From Pseudarthrobacter enclensis (GTDB lineage Bacteria; Actinomycetota; Actinomycetes; Actinomycetales; Micrococcaceae), in the NCBI RefSeq assembly GCF_001457025.1, contig NZ_KQ758609.1, positions 32,967 through 96,966 on the forward strand: 64,000 bases of DNA, read 5' to 3'. Made by a program: the position numbers and the translations under genes. Of the stretch, positions 33,650 through 42,937 are shown piece by piece (the first letter of the stretch is position 1; each line of letters starts with the position of its first letter). The notes beneath the pieces were generated by a model. The model ran no database searches and was not told the DNA's origin. It worked only from the letters and a program-made list of their open reading frames with translations.

Positions 33650-33699
33650 GGGACATGGAACAATGCGTAGCGAAGCGTGAATTGGCTAGGCCTGGGAAG

Positions 33700-33713
33700 A
33701 TTTCACGTGAAAC
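33700..33713. promoter_or_regulatory. parS: parS-like site, one mismatch
   Basis: ATTTCACGTGAAAC, 13 of 14 core positions. It lies 50 bases after site 3, so two ParB dimers could load side by side. Confidence 0.8.
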
Positions 33714-34483
33714 AGAACTGAGCTCGACAGACATAGGACCGTCCGGCGGATCAAGATTGAGGACTGAGTGACAGCAGAAGCGGCATCTGGGCATGGGAAC
33801 AGCGTCCGATGCGAAGGTCGCGACTCCTTGTCTCACTGTCCGACTCCCCCACCGGTACAAGGGTTGATCTAGGTACGACCGTGAAGGGAAAGATCCTACG
33901 AGCCAGTTCCGGAGAGGCGGCCCTCGCAATTTCATAGATCCGTAGTGGAGTGGAGAGTCGAACGACCTGCCTGCCAGGATACCGACGTCGGCGTCTTGCA
34001 CGCGGGGTGCTGCAGTGCTGGGATTCGAACTGGGAATTGCGTGATGCTGCTCGACCGCAACCATGACCGTGCCGCCGTCCCACCTTCATCGAGCTCACAC
34101 GGGCCTCCGCCAACTCGCAAACATGCTTGCGCTTCAGGCCGCATCAATTGTCTTCCGGTGCTCGGCCTTGGCCCGGCACCTTTGAGGAGGCCAGAGTAGT
34201 TCGTCTCCTGCCACCCAGAACCTAGCCTGTTCACGGATCGGTGGCTGCAGCCGCTCTCCTACCAGCCGCCTTGGGATTGGCACGTGACGACGCCGGCCTC
34301 CCCAAGAGCAAGCATGTAAGCGGGTGGGACTTGGGGTCGACCGACATTCGTACCCAGGGCTAGGGCAGCGGATGCCGTACTTGCATGAGGCAGTTCGTTG
34401 ACGAACTTGGATACGAACCTGGAGTGGCTCCGGGGTCCATGACTTGCAGGCAACAATGATGCAATCTGTCTGTTCAAATGCTT

Positions 34484-34531
34484 GTGGATAAGTCCGTGGA
34501 TATTGATGTGAATATCTCGGTGGATATCTAC
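34484..34531 (+). repeat. DnaA-box-like 12-bp iteron array A
   Basis: Four head-to-tail 12-mers without gaps: GTGGATAAGTCC, GTGGATATTGAT, GTGAATATCTCG and GTGGATATCTAC. The first, with the T before it, is an exact DnaA box (TGTGGATAA). Confidence 0.8.
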
Positions 34532-34597
34532 GCTTCACCGCCTGCCATCCCGCCACCATGCGAACGGGTCACACGGTGTCTGACAAGCGAAGTTTAT

Positions 34598-34611
34598 GTT
34601 TCACGTGAAAC
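34598..34611. promoter_or_regulatory. parS: parS site 4
   Basis: Exact GTTTCACGTGAAAC followed by A. Confidence 0.95.
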
Positions 34612-34839
34612 AGAGACTTCGAGCCCTGTTTAGAAAGGAACAGCTTGCGACCTTCATACCCAACTTTCGATGTCGTACGTAGAATTCGGTTGTTATGTGG
34701 GCTAGAAGGGGGTTCCAACTGCTTTTATACCCGTTGTGGCCGACGAGCTACGGAGCGCATTCGGTCGCTGACCAGGACCTCCCGAGCGCAGGCATCGGGC
34801 GCCGATCGAATTTGCCCTGAGTGGCACGCGGATCACCCT

Positions 34840-34897
34840 GTGGATAAGTCTGGGGATATTGACTGGACGACCTGTGGATAAAGCTGTGGGAAATCCC
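34840..34897 (+). repeat. DnaA-box-like 12-bp iteron array B
   Basis: GTGGATAAGTCT and GGGGATATTGAC (34840-34863) match the first two units of array A, then a 10-base spacer, then GTGGATAAAGCT and GTGGGAAATCCC (34874-34897). Two exact TGTGGATAA boxes are present (34839-34847 and 34873-34881). Confidence 0.78.
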
Positions 34898-35531
34898 ACA
34901 CTGCTTCAGCGCAGTAGCCGCTGCGGACCGGCTCATCACCGCGGCTGATGGACCGTGAGGTCTTAAGCAACGCTGCCACAGGCGCGGCAAATGGCCGTGT
35001 CCTGCGTTCGGCGCTCGTGCCCAGGGATGTCTGAGCGAGTGGTGATGCGTACTTCACAAGCCGCAGAGCGGCGACCTTTGCGACCGGGCTGTCGGCTGAA
35101 AATCAAGACTTGCCCTCCCATTTTCATGAGTTGGGGTGGCATGAGTCGGAGGGCAACTACCCACATTGGCGATACGGTTGCCCCGACTACTGTCGGCTCA
35201 CGACGTGCCTCTACGCCGCTGAGAACCTCCAGGTGGCCGCCTACCTGTACTTCAGATCCTCCTGCCTTGCAGGGCGCCGGCGATCAACAGCAACCTCTAC
35301 TCTTCGGATGTGCCGGCTTGTGCTTGTGGGTGAGTTTGGGTCTCCGGGCAGATCGGCAATGCCCTCACTGTGGTGGTCGCCGCACTGTCATTGTTGCCAC
35401 AATAGTGCTTGCCCCCGGGGTGTTCTGTGCGGGCGGGAGGTTAGGGCAGCTTTTGGCGTCCTACTATCGGGCGAGCCGCCGTCGCTTCCGGGGTGGCCCT
35501 TGAGGGTCTTCCGTTCGTCGGCCTACATTGC

Positions 35532-35556
35532 GGGTGTGGGTGTGGGGGTGGGTGGG
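35532..35556 (+). repeat. G-tract tandem, potential G-quadruplex
   Basis: Five G-runs of three to five, separated by one to three bases (TGT, TGT, T, T), fit the G3+N1-7 quadruplex rule. It is the only such plus-strand tract I noticed in the desert. Confidence 0.7.
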
Positions 35557-35644
35557 AGCTCATGCAGGCGGAGTCCTTCCGGCGTGCTGCGGTGTCCACT
35601 GTTAGGCACCTTCTTGCTTGTTATGAGGGTTCGTGTCCGAGAGT

Positions 35645-35658
35645 GTTTCACGTGAAAC
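35645..35658. promoter_or_regulatory. parS: parS site 5, full 16-mer
   Basis: Exact core with T and A flanks, so the whole 16-bp consensus TGTTTCACGTGAAACA is present (35644-35659). Confidence 0.97.
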
Positions 35659-36040
35659 ACGCTGTTACTGCTGGCTCTTCCGTCACTGCCGGTGCCCGTA
35701 ATTGGCCAGTGCGTGCTTGGTACTCGCATCAAGGGGCAAGAGCCAGGCCTGGAAGAACGCGTAACCGGGCGAATAGGTGAAGCGCTAGGTCGTCGGGTGG
35801 ATGTAGGTTGTCGGATGGGGTTGGTAGTTTCTGGGTCCTTCTGCCCCCAAGTGGCCGGGTGGTCATACCGATCCCGTCCTCCAAGTCCAGCCTGCTCTCC
35901 CCCTAATACGTTTCTGCCAAGCAGAAACGGGCGGTGACGGGTGAAGCCCCTCAGCGGCCAAGAACTCGGCACGCGGCATAGCAAGCTTTCCAGGCTGTGT
36001 CCTGGTTGCCGTTCCACCCAGCGCTGGCAGTCTGATGCTC

Positions 36041-36054
36041 GTTTCACGTGAAAC
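36041..36054. promoter_or_regulatory. parS: parS site 6
   Basis: Exact GTTTCACGTGAAAC. Confidence 0.95.
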
Positions 36055-37045
36055 AACGCGGCGACGAAAAGCTGTGAACGCACACGCTGTCGCAGAGCCG
36101 GTCGAGCTGGTTGTCGATGTGGAGCAATGGCTGGGGTTGCTCAGCGATGCATAGATGTTCGACGGCCATGTGGTCCGCAACATGTCGACAGGACGGCGGC
36201 AGGCGCTGCGCGGGATAAATACCCACCCGAGGCCAGTTGCCTTGGACATCCTGCCTAGCTTCCGCGGCGACCGGGTTGAGCTGTCTATGGAGCCGGCGTG
36301 GAGGGACTATTGATGGTTTTCCTGATTTCCCAAACATCACCGCATTCTTGGACTGCGCGCGGCATAGGTCGGTGAAGTTTGTGGCGGCACTGCGCCTGAG
36401 ATCATTGCGCACGATCTTGCGTCTCCGTGTTCGATCTACAGCGCTACTTGTGGCTTAGGCACCTAGCAGACTGCATGGGTGAACCGGTCGAATGGGTTCA
36501 TCCGATTCTGTCTGCGGCGAGTATCTTGACTGCAAATCTACGCGGAGAATGTCATCGTCGCGGTGCGCGTGCTTGCGTGGGGATATCGGGGTTGACCCTG
36601 ACAGGGGCACGACCGGCCGTCGGTCCCAGCGCTGCAGCGGTCAAGATGCCACTGATACTCGAAACGACAAGTTTCGCGGGTGTGATAGGACCGGCCTGCG
36701 AGCTGGCGCCAGCGTGCTTCTGTCGATGGCGTCTCGCCTGGGACTGAGCAGCCAAATATGGGCTTGCCCTAAGCGAAGACGTCGTAGGGATGTTCGACCA
36801 ATTTCGGGTTCTATGGGTGCTCCGAAATGGGCACCGCAATTCACCTTTCCTCCAGTTTCGTCACCTGATGCAGCAACTATTAGCCAGGCCGAGGCTCGTT
36901 CCAGCGAAACATGGCTACGTGATACGTCCCTGGCCGATTGTTCTAGCAGTTAGCGGCTTCTGAGGTTGACTCTTGGCCTTCCTATGCCTCCAGCGAGTCG
37001 CTCCGTATCACCTATTCTCGGGCACAGTCGTTATCGGCAGGAGGT

Positions 37046-37059
37046 GTTTCACGTGAAAC
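37046..37059. promoter_or_regulatory. parS: parS site 7
   Basis: Exact GTTTCACGTGAAAC, preceded by T. Confidence 0.95.
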
Positions 37060-37252
37060 GATGAATGACTGTGAGCTGGTGATCAAGGGACGGTGCTACA
37101 TCGTCTTGCGGCCTCCTAAAGAATGAGAGCCCAGGACACTCTGGGCAGTTTTTGACTCTAAAGTTGGCGGCCCGTAGGCGGGCTGCGTCCCTGATTCCGA
37201 TGGTGAGTGTCGAAGCCTCTTCAGGCAGCACCTGGCCAGCATATGAAAAGAC

Positions 37253-37266
37253 GTTTCACGTGAAAC
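37253..37266. promoter_or_regulatory. parS: parS site 8
   Basis: Exact GTTTCACGTGAAAC, the site nearest to trxA. Confidence 0.95.
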
Positions 37267-37361
37267 AGCGGGCGTCCCAAGGCGGTGAGCATGATGGCGC
37301 CACGGTCCGCGCCTACAGCCAGCTTGCACGTGACAGTGCTTCTCCCGCGGATGGTGCACTT

Positions 37362-37394
37362 AAAAAGGTGGCCCCGTCCGTAGACGGAGCCACC
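37362..37394 (-). terminator. Rho-independent terminator of the trxB-trxA unit
   Basis: On the minus strand GGTGGCTCCGTC pairs with GACGGGGCCACC (one G-T pair) around a short loop and is followed by five T. It lies 36 bases after trxA and bounds the gene desert. Confidence 0.88.
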
Positions 37395-37430
37395 CCTATA
37401 CCTTGGCGCCACGAGAAGGCACCGCAACGT

Positions 37431-37757
37431 CTATGAAAGAACGTCTGAGAATTCCTTCTCGAAGAACTGCTTGGGCTTCGCACCAATGACAGTGTTCTTC
37501 ACTTCGCCACCCTGGAAGAGGTAGACAGCAGGAATCGACGTGATGCCGTATTCTGCTGCGATGGCGGGGTTGTCATCGACGTTCACCTTAACAACGTCAA
37601 CCTTCTCGCTGTACTCAACCGAAATCTCGTCGAGGATCGGGCCGAGCTTGCGGCAGGGACCGCACCATTCCGCCCAAAAATCAACGATAACGGGCTTCTC
37701 CGAGGACAAAACGTCCGTGCTGAAACTTGCGTCGGTTACATCTTTAGCGTTGCTCAT
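37431..37757 (-). CDS. trxA: Thioredoxin
   Basis: The 108-aa protein has the redox motif WCGPC (C32, C35), the preceding VIVDFWAEW strand, and the cis-proline ITSIPAVYLFQGG. It reduces protein disulfides using electrons from the thioredoxin reductase encoded 38 bases upstream. It is the last gene of the murJ-to-trxA block. Confidence 0.97.
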   Translation of the reverse strand: MSNAKDVTDASFSTDVLSSEKPVIVDFWAEWCGPCRKLGPILDEISVEYSEKVDVVKVNVDDNPAIAAEYGITSIPAVYLFQGGEVKNTVIGAKPKQFFEKEFSDVLS

Positions 37758-37795
37758 TGCCTATCTTTCTTCTCGGACTCTAAACTGGCAGTTTC

Positions 37796-38752
37796 TTAGG
37801 CGGGGAGATCCGCGAGGTAGTGCTCCACGTCGATGGCCGCCACGCAGCCCGAGCCGGACGCAGTGATGGCCTGGCGGTACGTGGGATCTACGACGTCGCC
37901 GGCTGCAAAGACGCCGGGCAGGCTGGTCTTGGAGCTCCTCCCCTGCACCGCAATGGTTCCTTCAGGAGTGAGGTCCAGGACGTCCTTGACGAGGTCGGTC
38001 CGGGGATCGTTGCCAATGGCCACAAAGACGCCCGTTACGGCAAGATCGGAAACGGAGCCGTCTACCAGGTTCTTCAGCTTCAGGCCCGTGACCTTGTCCT
38101 CACCGATGACGTCATCAACGGTGCTGTTCCAAATGAAGTTGATCTTCTCGTGTGCCAAGGCCCGGTCTGCCATGATCTTCGAGGCTTTCAGGGAGTCGCG
38201 GCGGTGAACCACGGTGACGGACTTCGCGAACTTGGTGAGGAACAGCGCCTCTTCCATTGCGGAGTCACCTCCGCCAATGACCGCAATGTCCTGGCCCTTG
38301 AAAAAGAAACCATCGCAGGTTGCGCACCAGCTGACGCCGTGCCCTGAAAGGCGCTTCTCGTTGGGGAGGCCGAGCTCGCGGTAGGCGGAACCGGTGGAAA
38401 GGATGATGGCGCGTGCCTTGAAGGTTTCACCGGTGGCGATGGTAACCGTCTTCACAGGGCCCTCGAGGTCCAGGGCGGTGACATCCTCGAACTGGATCTC
38501 GGTGCCGAACCGAGTGGCCTGCTTTTCGAAGTTTTCCATCAGATCCGGTCCCATGATGCCTTCGGGGAATCCCGGGTAGTTTTCCACGTCGGTGGTGTTC
38601 ATGAGCTCACCGCCCGCTGTCACGGAGCCGGCGAACAGCAGCGGCTTCAGGTTGGCGCGGGCAGTGTAGACGGCTGCCGTGTAACCTGCCGGGCCTGAGC
38701 CGACGATGATGACATCACGTACGTCTGACGCGGTGTTTTCTGCGATGGTCAC
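37796..38752 (-). CDS. trxB: Thioredoxin-disulfide reductase
   Basis: From GTG 38752 the product is 318 aa. It has the FAD-binding VIIVGSGPAGYTAAVYTA, the redox-active WCATCDGFFF, an NADPH-binding IAVIGGGDSAMEEAL, and the FAD tail GVFAAGDVVDPTYRQ. It passes electrons from NADPH to TrxA. An AAGAGG Shine-Dalgarno precedes the start. A sigma-R-like promoter lies about 55 bases upstream, suggesting induction by thiol-oxidative stress. Confidence 0.96.
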   Translation of the reverse strand: MTIAENTASDVRDVIIVGSGPAGYTAAVYTARANLKPLLFAGSVTAGGELMNTTDVENYPGFPEGIMGPDLMENFEKQATRFGTEIQFEDVTALDLEGPVKTVTIATGETFKARAIILSTGSAYRELGLPNEKRLSGHGVSWCATCDGFFFKGQDIAVIGGGDSAMEEALFLTKFAKSVTVVHRRDSLKASKIMADRALAHEKINFIWNSTVDDVIGEDKVTGLKLKNLVDGSVSDLAVTGVFVAIGNDPRTDLVKDVLDLTPEGTIAVQGRSSKTSLPGVFAAGDVVDPTYRQAITASGSGCVAAIDVEHYLADLPA

Positions 38753-38812
38753 TGAACGGTGAACCTCTTCCTTGTTCGACGCGCCCCCTTGTGGGGGCCG
38801 GCCACATGGCAC

Positions 38813-38838
38813 AACTGCTTCTGGATGCTGATTATTCC
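38813..38838 (-). promoter_or_regulatory. SigR/SigH-type promoter of trxB
   Basis: On the minus strand GGAAT is followed after exactly 18 bases by GTT, which is the consensus for thiol-stress sigma factors (SigR in Streptomyces, SigH in mycobacteria). trxBA is a classic member of that regulon. The GTG start of trxB lies about 60 bases downstream. Confidence 0.7.
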
Positions 38839-38970
38839 GGCGTCCGGAGACTGGCGGCAGCCGGGGTGATGGCGTGCCGCGGCTTCCGCCGGGCGCTCTT
38901 TCCAGATTACAGGCAGGCCAGGGCCGTGCAGGCAGAGGTTACTTTGCCAAGGTCAGATACGGCGGGTCAG

Positions 38971-40617
38971 CTACTGAACCTTGATCTCGGCGAGCCGGAG
39001 GCCGTAGCCGTATCGCGTCTTCGGGGCAGCCAGCCTGGGCAGTGAGTTGATGGCAACGATCACGTACTGGGCCTTCGCCGGCTCGGCAAGCGGCAGGTTG
39101 AGGTCCCCCGACGTGAAGCTGTTGGTTCCCACGGACTTGGCACCGTCGAGCGACGGCCGGTCGTTCGTGTACACCGTAATGCTGCCGCCGGATCCTCCCA
39201 GCTGGGACAGGGTGACGGATTTGACGGTTGCCTCGCTCTTCAGCTTGACCGCGAGGGTAACGCCGTCGGGAGCGAGTCCGCCCCAGTTTTCGGTGGCAAA
39301 TTCCATGTCCGACCAGTAGCTGGCCGCGTTGCCGTCGTAGGCCTTCACGAGGTCGCCGTCGAAGGTTGCTGCGAAGTCGAAGTTGCCCTGGCGGGAGATG
39401 CTGTCGATGGCCGGCGGGACAGCGGGTGCAGCAGACGTGGGAGCCTGCGACGGAGTTTCGCTGGCTTCCGGTGCGCTGTTGGACGTGGCCGGGGCGGGGC
39501 CTTCGGCCTGCGGCTGCGAGAACAGGCTGCCGAGGTTGGTGACGGCGAAGATGAGGCCGGCGATGAGCACCACCGCGAGGAGTCCGCCCACCAGCCAGCG
39601 CATGGAGCGCGGCTCACGTTCAGCGTCGTCGCGGTCGTCGTATTCGTCGCGGCCGTCGTCGTAGTTTCCGCGGTGGCCCAGGGAAGCACCGGCGGCAGCA
39701 GCCGAGGCGCCGGCCCGGGCGAAGAGGGAGCTCTTCTTTTGGGCGGGCTGGTCCTCCTCCGTCGGCGCTTCGTCGTAGTCGTAGCCGTATTCGTCCTGGT
39801 CTTCAGCCTGCGCGTAGTCGTCATCCGACCACAGGGAGACTTTGGGTCGTCCGGCCTCGGCGCCCGAACCGGCGCCGGTTCCGGCGGCGGACTGCTGGAC
39901 CGGGTGGGCCGCTGTGGCCTCAGGGTCCGGGGAAGCAGCTGCCGAGGCAGGAGCGGCCGACGGCGGGGCCGGACGGGCGGCGCCGGCGGCAGTCCCAGCG
40001 GCGGCTGCACCACCAGCTGCGGCACCGGCCGCCGCTGCCCCGGCGCCTCCCCCGATGTTCCGGGCCTTCGACGACGGCACAGGAGCAGTTGATGCTGCCG
40101 GGCGGACAGGCGGCTGCGGCGGAACGGCCGGGGCTGTCCTCGGCGAATCCCGGTACGGATCAACCTGGTCCGGGTGCGTCTCTGAATAGGTAATGTAGCC
40201 GGCCTCGACGTTGTCCTCTTCGTCGTAGGGTTCCGGCTCGTGGGAGCGGGCCTGGCCGAAGATCTCGCTGCCGAGGGTGTCGGTGAAGAACGGTTCGACG
40301 TACGGCGGGTTGGAGGCCACCACAAGGTCCAGCAGGTCGGCGGCGGACGTGTGGTTGGTAATCAGGTATGTGGCTGCTTCCGTGACACCCAGGTCCAGGA
40401 CCTGCACCGTTCCGGGCCGTTCACCGGTTGCCACTTCACGGGCGCTCTGGGCCACCTGTTCGGTGTTCTGGGGGCCGGCCACCAGGATGCTGACCGGGCG
40501 GTTGAGGACCTGGTCCACACCATCCAGCACCAGATCGTGGTCATGCGAGGCCAATACCGTGGCTGTGACCTTGTAGCGGCCGCCCAGTACTGATCCGACA
40601 TCGATCGGGTTGGACAC
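38971..40617 (-). CDS. Pseudokinase-like, membrane-anchored protein with discoidin-like C-terminus; partner of MurJ
   Basis: The 548-aa protein begins VLGGRYKVTATVLASHDHDL, a kinase N-lobe pattern without a glycine-loop consensus, catalytic HRD or DFG, so it cannot be an active kinase. An Ala/Pro/acidic linker, one transmembrane helix (about residues 340-363, WLVGGLLAVVLIAGLIFAV) and a C-terminal beta-rich domain (FDGDLVKAYDGNAASYWSD through RLAEIKVQ) follow; the last resembles F5/8-type carbohydrate-binding folds. In M. tuberculosis these parts are fused to MurJ (MviN, Rv3910). Here they are a separate gene next to murJ. In mycobacteria PknB phosphorylates that region and recruits FhaA. Confidence 0.8.
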   Translation of the reverse strand: MSNPIDVGSVLGGRYKVTATVLASHDHDLVLDGVDQVLNRPVSILVAGPQNTEQVAQSAREVATGERPGTVQVLDLGVTEAATYLITNHTSAADLLDLVVASNPPYVEPFFTDTLGSEIFGQARSHEPEPYDEEDNVEAGYITYSETHPDQVDPYRDSPRTAPAVPPQPPVRPAASTAPVPSSKARNIGGGAGAAAAGAAAGGAAAAGTAAGAARPAPPSAAPASAAASPDPEATAAHPVQQSAAGTGAGSGAEAGRPKVSLWSDDDYAQAEDQDEYGYDYDEAPTEEDQPAQKKSSLFARAGASAAAAGASLGHRGNYDDGRDEYDDRDDAEREPRSMRWLVGGLLAVVLIAGLIFAVTNLGSLFSQPQAEGPAPATSNSAPEASETPSQAPTSAAPAVPPAIDSISRQGNFDFAATFDGDLVKAYDGNAASYWSDMEFATENWGGLAPDGVTLAVKLKSEATVKSVTLSQLGGSGGSITVYTNDRPSLDGAKSVGTNSFTSGDLNLPLAEPAKAQYVIVAINSLPRLAAPKTRYGYGLRLAEIKVQ

Positions 40618-40780
40618 GTGTTCCTCCTAGACTTCCCGGGATCGCCGGCATGGGATACCCGGCCATTCGGGGACGCCAAATTGGCCGCCACCCGGATGTT
40701 ACTTCCCCCTGTACCTTTTCGATCCTAGCGGATTGAGGCTGGGCCGCCGGGGAGAATGAAGCGCCGAAACAGCGCCCCGG

Positions 40781-42937
40781 TCACTTTTGCCTTGGCCGCC
40801 GCTGCTTGAAATAGGGGTTAGCTCCCGCCTTGCCCTGGTAGGTGCGGCGCCCCGGAAGGGGGATCTGTTCGCGGAGCATGCCGCCGCGGGCGGTGCCGGA
40901 TTGTTCCTCGGCCGGCAGGTAGGCGCCGTCGCCGGGCAGGTTGGCGCCGTCGTCGTCCTGTCCGCGGGGCGCTGCACGCTCCGGCTCCGGGCCGGCCCTG
41001 AAGGAAACGGCGTCGAATTCCCCGGAGATCCGGGGAATGAGGCCGGTGTCCACGGACGTGGTGGCGCGGGCCGGCCGCTCCGCCGCGGGGCCTGCCTCGA
41101 CGGCGGGGGTTCCCTCCGGGGCGGACGACGGCGGGACGCCGCCTGCCGCTGCCGGTGCAGTTTGGCCGCCCCGGCCCAGGCGTCCGAGCAGCGGACGGAG
41201 CAGGTCGCGCAGTTCAGCGACGCGGAACAGCTTGAGCAGGAAGAAGTACACCACCAGCATGACCGGGCCCACCACGACCACGGTCAGCAGCGCCGTGATG
41301 CGGTCCCGCCAGGCGAAGCCGTCGGCGCTGTAGCTGCCCATCAGCCACAGCGCGCCGGCGCCGGCAATCGCGGACCCGAGTGCCGCGTAGCCCATGCGGA
41401 TGTAGGAATTGGCGATCCGCGGCCCGTCCAGGTGGCCGAGCAACCGGCGCAGGAACCAGGCACTGATCACCACGGAAAGGATGTTGCCCACCATATAAAG
41501 CACGGCGATGGCGTAGATGATCTGGTTGACGGGCAGGAACTGGATGGCAAAGGCGCCCACCACGTACACCACCGCCAGCAGCAGCTGGACATAGAACGGC
41601 GTGCGGGCGTCCTCGTTGGCGTAGAAAACCCGGGACATCATGAAATTGGCGCTCATGAACGGAGTGCTCAACGCCAGGATGGTGAGCGTCTGCGCCAGCA
41701 TCACCCCATCCTGCCGCGAGCCGCCGGAGAAGAACATGCCCAGCGGGCCGGCCAGGGCAAACAACGCCAGCGCACCGAAAACGGTGGCAACCGCCATGGT
41801 CCGCAGGCCGTGGGACAGCGCCTCCCGCAGCTCTGCCCGGTTCCCGTCCTGCGAAGCCCTGGTCATGCGGTTGAACAGCACCGTGGCCAGGGAGAGGGCG
41901 ATGATCGAGTGCGGCAGCAGGTACAGCTGGCTGGCCACCTCAAGGACGGCGTTGCCGGGCAGCATGTCACCGGCGGGATCTCCCGCTTCCTTCAGCCGGA
42001 GCCGTTCCGCGCCAGGGATAGTGGCGATGCGCATGACGTACAGGAAAGCGAGTTGCCCGACGGCGGCAGTGAGCAGCGTCCAGACGCTCAGCTTGGCTGC
42101 CTGGCCCAGTCCCACGCCGCGCCAGCCGAACCGCGGACGCAGCCCCAGCTTCAGCCGGAAGACGGGGATCAGGAGAATGGCGGTCTGTGCCACCACGCCG
42201 ATGGTGGAGAAGCCGGCCACGAACAGCGTCTGTGTGCTGCCCCAGTTGTCCAGGGTGTGGGGGCTGAACTCGTTGGTTCCGAAGATCCAGATGAACATCC
42301 CCAGGCCGCCGATGGCCACGAGGTTGTTAAGGATGGGCGCCCACATGGCGGGTCCAAAAGCCCCATTGGCGTTGAGGACCTGGGTCAGGAGGGCATACAG
42401 GCCATAGAAGAAGATTTGCGGCAGGCACCAGAACGCGAAGGTCACAGCCAGTGCCTTCTGCTGTGGATCGTACCCCTGCGTGGTGACGTCAATGACCAGC
42501 GGTGCGGCCAGGGTCACCAGCGCCGTCAGGCCCAGGAGCAGCAGCACCGCCAACGTCAGCAGCCGGCTGATGTAGTCCGCTCCCCGGTCCGGGGCCTTGC
42601 TGGCCTTGATGATCTGCGGAACCAGGACGGCATTGAACACACCGCCGGCCACCAGCAGGAAGATCAGGTTCGGCAGGTTGTTCGCGTTGATGAAGGTGTC
42701 GTTGACCGTGGAGCCAAGGCCCAGGGCGGTGCCGAGCATCCAGGTCTTGCCGAAGCCGAGGAAGCGGGACACCAGGGTGCCCGCGGCCATGATGGCGCTG
42801 GAACGGGTTTCGCTGGCTCCGGCAGCCACGGGTGCCGCGTCCGGTGCTGCCGGTTCTTCGGGAAGGCCTTCCGGCGGTGCATTGCCGGGACGGCCGGCTT
42901 TGTCGGAAGGAAAATTGGTTGCTGACATCGAGTTCAT
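40781..42937 (-). CDS. murJ: Lipid II flippase MurJ (MviN family)
   Basis: The protein (about 718 aa) has about fourteen helices. Core parts are SAIMAAGTLVSRFLGFGKTW at the start, GVFNAVLVPQIIKASKA, and ALSLATVLFNRMTRASQDGN. The Pro/Ala-rich tail from about residue 600 is soluble and likely cytosolic. It flips lipid II across the membrane for PbpA-type synthases. The start is uncertain: ATG 42937 (used) and ATG 42928 are both open. Only about 60 bases separate it from the upstream NUDIX gene. Confidence 0.94.
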   Translation of the reverse strand: MNSMSATNFPSDKAGRPGNAPPEGLPEEPAAPDAAPVAAGASETRSSAIMAAGTLVSRFLGFGKTWMLGTALGLGSTVNDTFINANNLPNLIFLLVAGGVFNAVLVPQIIKASKAPDRGADYISRLLTLAVLLLLGLTALVTLAAPLVIDVTTQGYDPQQKALAVTFAFWCLPQIFFYGLYALLTQVLNANGAFGPAMWAPILNNLVAIGGLGMFIWIFGTNEFSPHTLDNWGSTQTLFVAGFSTIGVVAQTAILLIPVFRLKLGLRPRFGWRGVGLGQAAKLSVWTLLTAAVGQLAFLYVMRIATIPGAERLRLKEAGDPAGDMLPGNAVLEVASQLYLLPHSIIALSLATVLFNRMTRASQDGNRAELREALSHGLRTMAVATVFGALALFALAGPLGMFFSGGSRQDGVMLAQTLTILALSTPFMSANFMMSRVFYANEDARTPFYVQLLLAVVYVVGAFAIQFLPVNQIIYAIAVLYMVGNILSVVISAWFLRRLLGHLDGPRIANSYIRMGYAALGSAIAGAGALWLMGSYSADGFAWRDRITALLTVVVVGPVMLVVYFFLLKLFRVAELRDLLRPLLGRLGRGGQTAPAAAGGVPPSSAPEGTPAVEAGPAAERPARATTSVDTGLIPRISGEFDAVSFRAGPEPERAAPRGQDDDGANLPGDGAYLPAEEQSGTARGGMLREQIPLPGRRTYQGKAGANPYFKQRRPRQK

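Larger units (their letters stand above)
31948..37361. other. Gene desert with parS array (5.4 kb)
   Basis: No frame here is convincing as a gene. The longest (about 140-186 codons) lie opposite each other, lack a codon third-position GC bias and contain VSRET or FHVK peptides that are just translated parS palindromes. Base composition is by eye nearer 50-60% GC than the surrounding two-thirds. It holds seven exact parS cores, two imperfect ones, two DnaA-box iteron arrays and a G-rich tract, listed separately. It could be a centromere-like landing zone or the remains of lost genes. Confidence 0.75.

Noticed and set aside
33193..33680. Overlapping frames of about 117-216 codons in the gene desert
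   Set aside because: Three frames on both strands cover the same bases, none has a known motif, and they contain the translated parS palindrome.
34010..34085. tRNA-like segment with GGATTCGAAC on the plus strand
   Set aside because: The T-loop sequence is present but the T-stem does not pair and no anticodon stem can be drawn. At most a decayed remnant.
35523..36083. A 186-codon minus-strand frame in the gene desert
   Set aside because: It contains FHVK twice from parS sites and a TPTP repeat from the G-rich tract; no conserved content.
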